From assembly GCF_020171805.1 (NCBI RefSeq), contig NZ_JAIVAF010000003.1, positions 744,001 to 808,000 of the forward strand: a stretch of 64,000 bases of DNA, written 5' to 3'. Below the pieces are notes generated by a model. It made no database searches and was not told where the DNA came from. It worked only from the letters and a program-made list of their open reading frames with translations. This DNA is from Guptibacillus algicola (lineage in GTDB: Bacteria > Bacillota > Bacilli > Bacillales > Guptibacillaceae). Of this stretch, positions 60,598-64,000 are shown in pieces; positions within the stretch are counted from its first letter, which is position 1, and each line of letters starts with the position of its first letter. The position numbers were made by a program, and so were the translations under genes.

Positions 60598-62517
60598 ATG
60601 CGCGTTTCCAATGTCACTGTCAGGAGAAGACTTGTTGTAGCACTACTTGTAGGCTTGTTTATATTCGCAGTGATCGTAACACGACTTGGTTACGTTCAAC
60701 TTGTTATGGGTAACTGGCTCAGTGAAAAAGCGAAAGATTCGTGGAGCAGAAATATTCCATTCGAACCGAATAGAGGAGAGATCCTTGATCGTAATGGCGT
60801 TCCATTGGCTACGAATATCAGTGCTCCATCCGTTTTGATCGTGCCAAGACAGGTACAGAACCCTGCTTCAACAGCGGAAGCTATTGCAGCATCACTGAAT
60901 ACGAGTAAAGAGAAAGTCTACGAAACGATAACCCAGAAGCAGTCGATGGTTTGGATACGCCCTGAAGGTAAGAAAATGACGAACGAGAAAGCGAATGAAA
61001 TACGAAAGATGAACCTTCCTGGTGTCTATATTGCAGAAGACAACAAAAGACATTATCCGAATGGGTCTTTCCTCTCGCACGTTCTTGGATTTAGCGGCAT
61101 CGATAATCAAGGTTTAACGGGGATCGAGTTGTATTATGATGAAGAATTAAGTGGTGAACAAGGTCAGGTAGAATATTATGCAGATGCTAAAGGGAAGAGG
61201 ATGCCTTCTCTTGCTGACGATTATACTAAACCCATCGATGGCTTGGATCTACGCTTGACGATTGATTCGAAGGTTCAAACGATTATAGAACGTGAACTCG
61301 ATATCGCAGAAGCCACCTATAATCCTGATGGTGCTGTAGCAATCGCAATGAACCCAAATACGGGAGAAATCCTCGGTATGGCATCTCGCCCTGATTTCAA
61401 CCCAGAACATTTTCAAGATTTCTCACCAGATATCTGGAATCAAAATAAACCGGTCTGGAGCACGTATGAGCCAGGGTCAACATTCAAGATCATCACGCTT
61501 GCAGCTGCAATTGAAGAAGGCAAGGTTGACCTTGAAAATGACCACTTTCACGATCCAGGTAGCATCGAAGTAGCAGGACGTAAGCTGAAATGTTGGAAGA
61601 GTGGAGGACATGGGAGCCAAACATTCTTAGAAGGTGTCCAAAATTCATGTAACCCAGGGTTCGTTATGCTCGGTGAAAGACTAGGGAAAGAAAAACTATT
61701 TTCATATATTCACAAATTTGGATTTGGTGAGAAGACAGGAATCGATTTACAAGGTGAAGCAAGTGGTATTCTATTCGATGTGAAAAACGTTGGTCCATTA
61801 GAACTTGCTACTACTGCATTTGGTCAAGGTGTATCTGTCACTCCGATCCAGCAAGTAACTGCCGTCTCAGCTGCAGTTAACGGTGGGACGTTATACGAAC
61901 CCTATATTGCAAAAGAATGGATCGATCCTGATACTGGTGCTGTAATTAGTAAAAACACACCACAAGTGAAGCGACAGGTCATCAGAGAAGAAACTTCAAA
62001 AGAAGTACGACATGCGCTAGAAACAGTGGTAGCACTCGGAACTGGAAAAAATGCGTTCGTAGAAGGATACAGGGTCGGTGGGAAAACAGGTACAGCTCAA
62101 AAAGCAAAAGATGGTGCTTATCTAAAGAACAACCATATCGTTTCTTTTATAGGAATTGCCCCTGCGGATGATCCGCAAATTGTGGTGTATACAGCGATAG
62201 ATAATCCGAAAGATACACTGCAATTTGGTGGCGTTGTCGCCGCTCCAATTGTTGGAAATATAATTAATGATAGTTTGACGGTTATGGATGTCCCAAAGAG
62301 GGAAGATCAAATTGAGAAAGAAAAAACATGGTTAGATGAAGAGACGATTGAAATGCCAAACCTTGTGGGAATGAGCTCCAAAGAAATAAGGCAGGCCATG
62401 TACAATTTGAAAATTGAAGCGAGTGGTGATGGAGATACAGTTGTTGCACAAGCACCAGATCCGGGTGTAAAATTACCTGCAGGCTCTGAAATCAGACTTT
62501 ATATGGGTGACAAATAG
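60598..62517 (+). CDS. spoVD: Sporulation-specific penicillin-binding protein SpoVD
   Basis: 639 residues. N-terminal membrane anchor (about 11-30), transpeptidase with STFK (Ser294), a Ser-Cys-Asn second motif (QNSCNPGF) and GGKTGTAQ, and one C-terminal PASTA domain (MPNLVGMSSKEIRQAMYNL). Makes spore cortex with SpoVE under sigma-E in B. subtilis. ATG at 60598 behind AGAGAGG; the open frame upstream is not used. Cys residues near the active site are a known SpoVD feature (redox control by StoA). Confidence 0.94.
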   Translation: MRVSNVTVRRRLVVALLVGLFIFAVIVTRLGYVQLVMGNWLSEKAKDSWSRNIPFEPNRGEILDRNGVPLATNISAPSVLIVPRQVQNPASTAEAIAASLNTSKEKVYETITQKQSMVWIRPEGKKMTNEKANEIRKMNLPGVYIAEDNKRHYPNGSFLSHVLGFSGIDNQGLTGIELYYDEELSGEQGQVEYYADAKGKRMPSLADDYTKPIDGLDLRLTIDSKVQTIIERELDIAEATYNPDGAVAIAMNPNTGEILGMASRPDFNPEHFQDFSPDIWNQNKPVWSTYEPGSTFKIITLAAAIEEGKVDLENDHFHDPGSIEVAGRKLKCWKSGGHGSQTFLEGVQNSCNPGFVMLGERLGKEKLFSYIHKFGFGEKTGIDLQGEASGILFDVKNVGPLELATTAFGQGVSVTPIQQVTAVSAAVNGGTLYEPYIAKEWIDPDTGAVISKNTPQVKRQVIREETSKEVRHALETVVALGTGKNAFVEGYRVGGKTGTAQKAKDGAYLKNNHIVSFIGIAPADDPQIVVYTAIDNPKDTLQFGGVVAAPIVGNIINDSLTVMDVPKREDQIEKEKTWLDEETIEMPNLVGMSSKEIRQAMYNLKIEASGDGDTVVAQAPDPGVKLPAGSEIRLYMGDK

Positions 62518-62545
62518 TCACTCTGTGAGTACAATAAGTATGAAA

Positions 62546-62577
62546 CAAGCCAAGGCATATGCTCTTGGCTTGTTTTC
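62546..62577 (+). terminator. Terminator between spoVD and murE
   Basis: Stem CAAGCCAAG / CTTGGCTTG, 9-nt loop, four T. It suggests murE has its own promoter in the following 35 bp or in read-through. Confidence 0.8.
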
Positions 62578-62611
62578 TGAAAAAGTCAGCAAACTAGAAA
62601 GGTGATCAAAG

Positions 62612-64000
62612 ATGAGACTAGATGATCTACTTCATGCATTATTTACATATAAAAAGCTTGGACGTGGAAATCCAGAAATTGCGTCAGTTGAAAGCGATAA
62701 TCGCAATGTAACCAAAGGCAGCTTGTTTGTTTGCATTCCTGGTTACACGGTTGATGGTCATGATTTTGCGGAGGATGCAGTTCGTAAAGGAGCGGTTGCC
62801 GTTGTCGCTCAAAAAGAACTAGATCTTGATGTTCCTGTTATCCTCGTTAAAGATACGCATCGATCGTTAGCGGAGATCGCGAATCACTTCTATCAGAATC
62901 CGACTGGAGCATTTAACTTGATCGGAGTAACGGGCACGAATGGAAAAACGACTGTTTCCCATTTGATCGAGAAAGTGCACCGTGATCAGAATCAAAAAAC
63001 AGGATTGATAGGAACGATCAATATAAAAATCGGAGAAGAAGAGTTTGAAACCAAAAACACGACTCCAGAACCACTTCTTTTACAGAAGCGATTTGCAAAC
63101 ATGAGAGATCATGGCGTAGATACTGCTGTAATGGAAGTGTCTTCACATGCCTTAACGCTTGGGAGAGTCCGTGGTTGTGATTATGATATCGCAGTATTCA
63201 CGAACTTAACGCAGGATCATTTAGATTATCATGGCACGATGGAAGAGTATCGTCAGGCGAAAGGTCTTTTATTCTCTCAATTAGGCAATACATATGATAC
63301 AGGCCGTAAGAAGGTCGCTGTATTAAATGCGGATGACCCTGTTAGTTCTGATTACGAGAAGATGACTTCTGCACATATCTTCACATACGGAATTGATAAA
63401 GAAGCAGATGTTAAAGCAGAAGATATCTCATTCTCAGCGAATGGGACAAGATTTAGACTGCTTACGCCTGAAGGGGAAGAAGACGTTAAGATCAAGCTTA
63501 CAGGCAAGTTTAGTGTATACAATGCTCTTGCTGCAATCTCTGCTTGTAGGGCTGCAGACATCCCATTACATGCAATCCTGAAAAGCCTAGAAGGAATTCA
63601 GGGCGTTCCAGGACGTTTTGAATTGGTCGATGAGGGGCAGAACTTCCCTGTTATCGTAGATTATGCACACACGCCTGACAGTCTCGAGAATGTTCTTTCT
63701 ACCGTAAAAGAAATGGCGCAAGGGAATGTATTTGCAGTGGTTGGTTGTGGAGGAGATCGTGATCGTACAAAGCGACCACTTATGGCAAAGATTGCTACAA
63801 AGATAGCAGATACAACCGTTCTTACTTCTGATAACCCTAGAAGTGAAGATCCAGAAAGAATTTTAGACGATATGGTTGAGGGTGCAGATGGACATTTTGT
63901 TCGAATAACTGATCGTGCACAAGCGATCGCTCATGCAATTAATGAAGCAACGGAAGGTGATGTTGTATTGATTGCTGGGAAGGGTCATGAAACGTACCAG
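62612..64000 (+). CDS. murE: UDP-MurNAc-tripeptide synthetase MurE (3' end outside window)
   Basis: First 463 codons, open to the window end. Adds meso-diaminopimelate to UDP-MurNAc-L-Ala-D-Glu in the cytoplasm. ATP loop GVTGTNGKTT with TGTNGKTT at 107-114, carbamylated-Lys region, the substrate block TTPEPLLLQ, and DNPRSE with DNPR at 407-410, the mark of meso-DAP specificity rather than lysine. ATG behind AGAAAGGTGATC. Expected total about 490 residues, so only some 30 are missing. Confidence 0.95.
   Translation, partial: MRLDDLLHALFTYKKLGRGNPEIASVESDNRNVTKGSLFVCIPGYTVDGHDFAEDAVRKGAVAVVAQKELDLDVPVILVKDTHRSLAEIANHFYQNPTGAFNLIGVTGTNGKTTVSHLIEKVHRDQNQKTGLIGTINIKIGEEEFETKNTTPEPLLLQKRFANMRDHGVDTAVMEVSSHALTLGRVRGCDYDIAVFTNLTQDHLDYHGTMEEYRQAKGLLFSQLGNTYDTGRKKVAVLNADDPVSSDYEKMTSAHIFTYGIDKEADVKAEDISFSANGTRFRLLTPEGEEDVKIKLTGKFSVYNALAAISACRAADIPLHAILKSLEGIQGVPGRFELVDEGQNFPVIVDYAHTPDSLENVLSTVKEMAQGNVFAVVGCGGDRDRTKRPLMAKIATKIADTTVLTSDNPRSEDPERILDDMVEGADGHFVRITDRAQAIAHAINEATEGDVVLIAGKGHETYQ

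Overview
The window is chromosomal DNA of a spore-forming member of the Bacillaceae. Gene order follows the Bacillus subtilis pdhD-speA-ykt-yla-cta-ylb-mra region almost gene for gene. Supporting signs are many TTG/GTG starts behind strong GGAGG ribosome sites, U-tailed hairpin terminators after most operons, sporulation genes (ylbJ, gerR, spoVD, yhcN-type lipoprotein) and a MurE with the meso-diaminopimelate motif DNPR. I cannot name the species. I see no rRNA, tRNA, CRISPR array, prophage or transposase gene.

Layout. 1-9.95 kb: end of pdhD, betaine transporter, lipid-anchored polysaccharide deacetylase, the SR1/SR1P dual-function RNA facing speA, a flavin oxidoreductase, yktA, yktB, an inositol-phosphatase-family gene (suhB) and a GNAT gene. 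10-20.2 kb: ylaF, typA, ylaH, ylaI, ylaJ, phoH-like ylaK, ylaL, glutaminase, ylaN, a small M50 protease and ftsW. 20.2-29.9 kb: pyruvate carboxylase, then heme A synthesis (ctaA, ctaB) and the caa3 oxidase (ctaCDEF). 30-49.9 kb: the ylb region (CAP proteins, a YugN-CBS fusion, ylbD/E/F/G, rsmD, coaD, ylbJ/K/L, tmcAL, ylbN-rpmF, gerR, ylbP) with several added genes (AI-2E-family permease, ATP-grasp ligase, MFS exporter, unknowns). 50-53.2 kb: a three-gene acyl-CoA carboxylase. 53.3-64 kb: panE, bshC and the division/cell-wall cluster mraZ-rsmH-ftsL-pbpB-spoVD-murE, cut by the window end.

How the genes connect: ctaA/ctaB make heme O and heme A for ctaCDEF. panE and coaD serve coenzyme A and bshC serves bacillithiol. 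ftsW, ftsL, pbpB, spoVD and murE build septal and spore peptidoglycan. ylbF is part of the RicAFT complex. Pyruvate carboxylase and the acyl-CoA carboxylase are both biotin-dependent.

Most of the non-routine content is outside the proteins: (i) a family of about 130-180 bp imperfect palindromes, three of which sit directly behind gene terminators, one pair inside an insertion flanked by an exact 27-nt copy of a terminator hairpin; (ii) a minus-strand small RNA with a forespore-type promoter between the ylbG and rsmD regions, matching csfG; (iii) an SR1 promoter with two CcpN-like sites and a cre-like site; (iv) a 37-codon reading frame translationally overlapping ctaB; (v) a helically phased repeat operator before mraZ; (vi) a YugN-CBS domain fusion. 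I found no obviously new multi-gene system.
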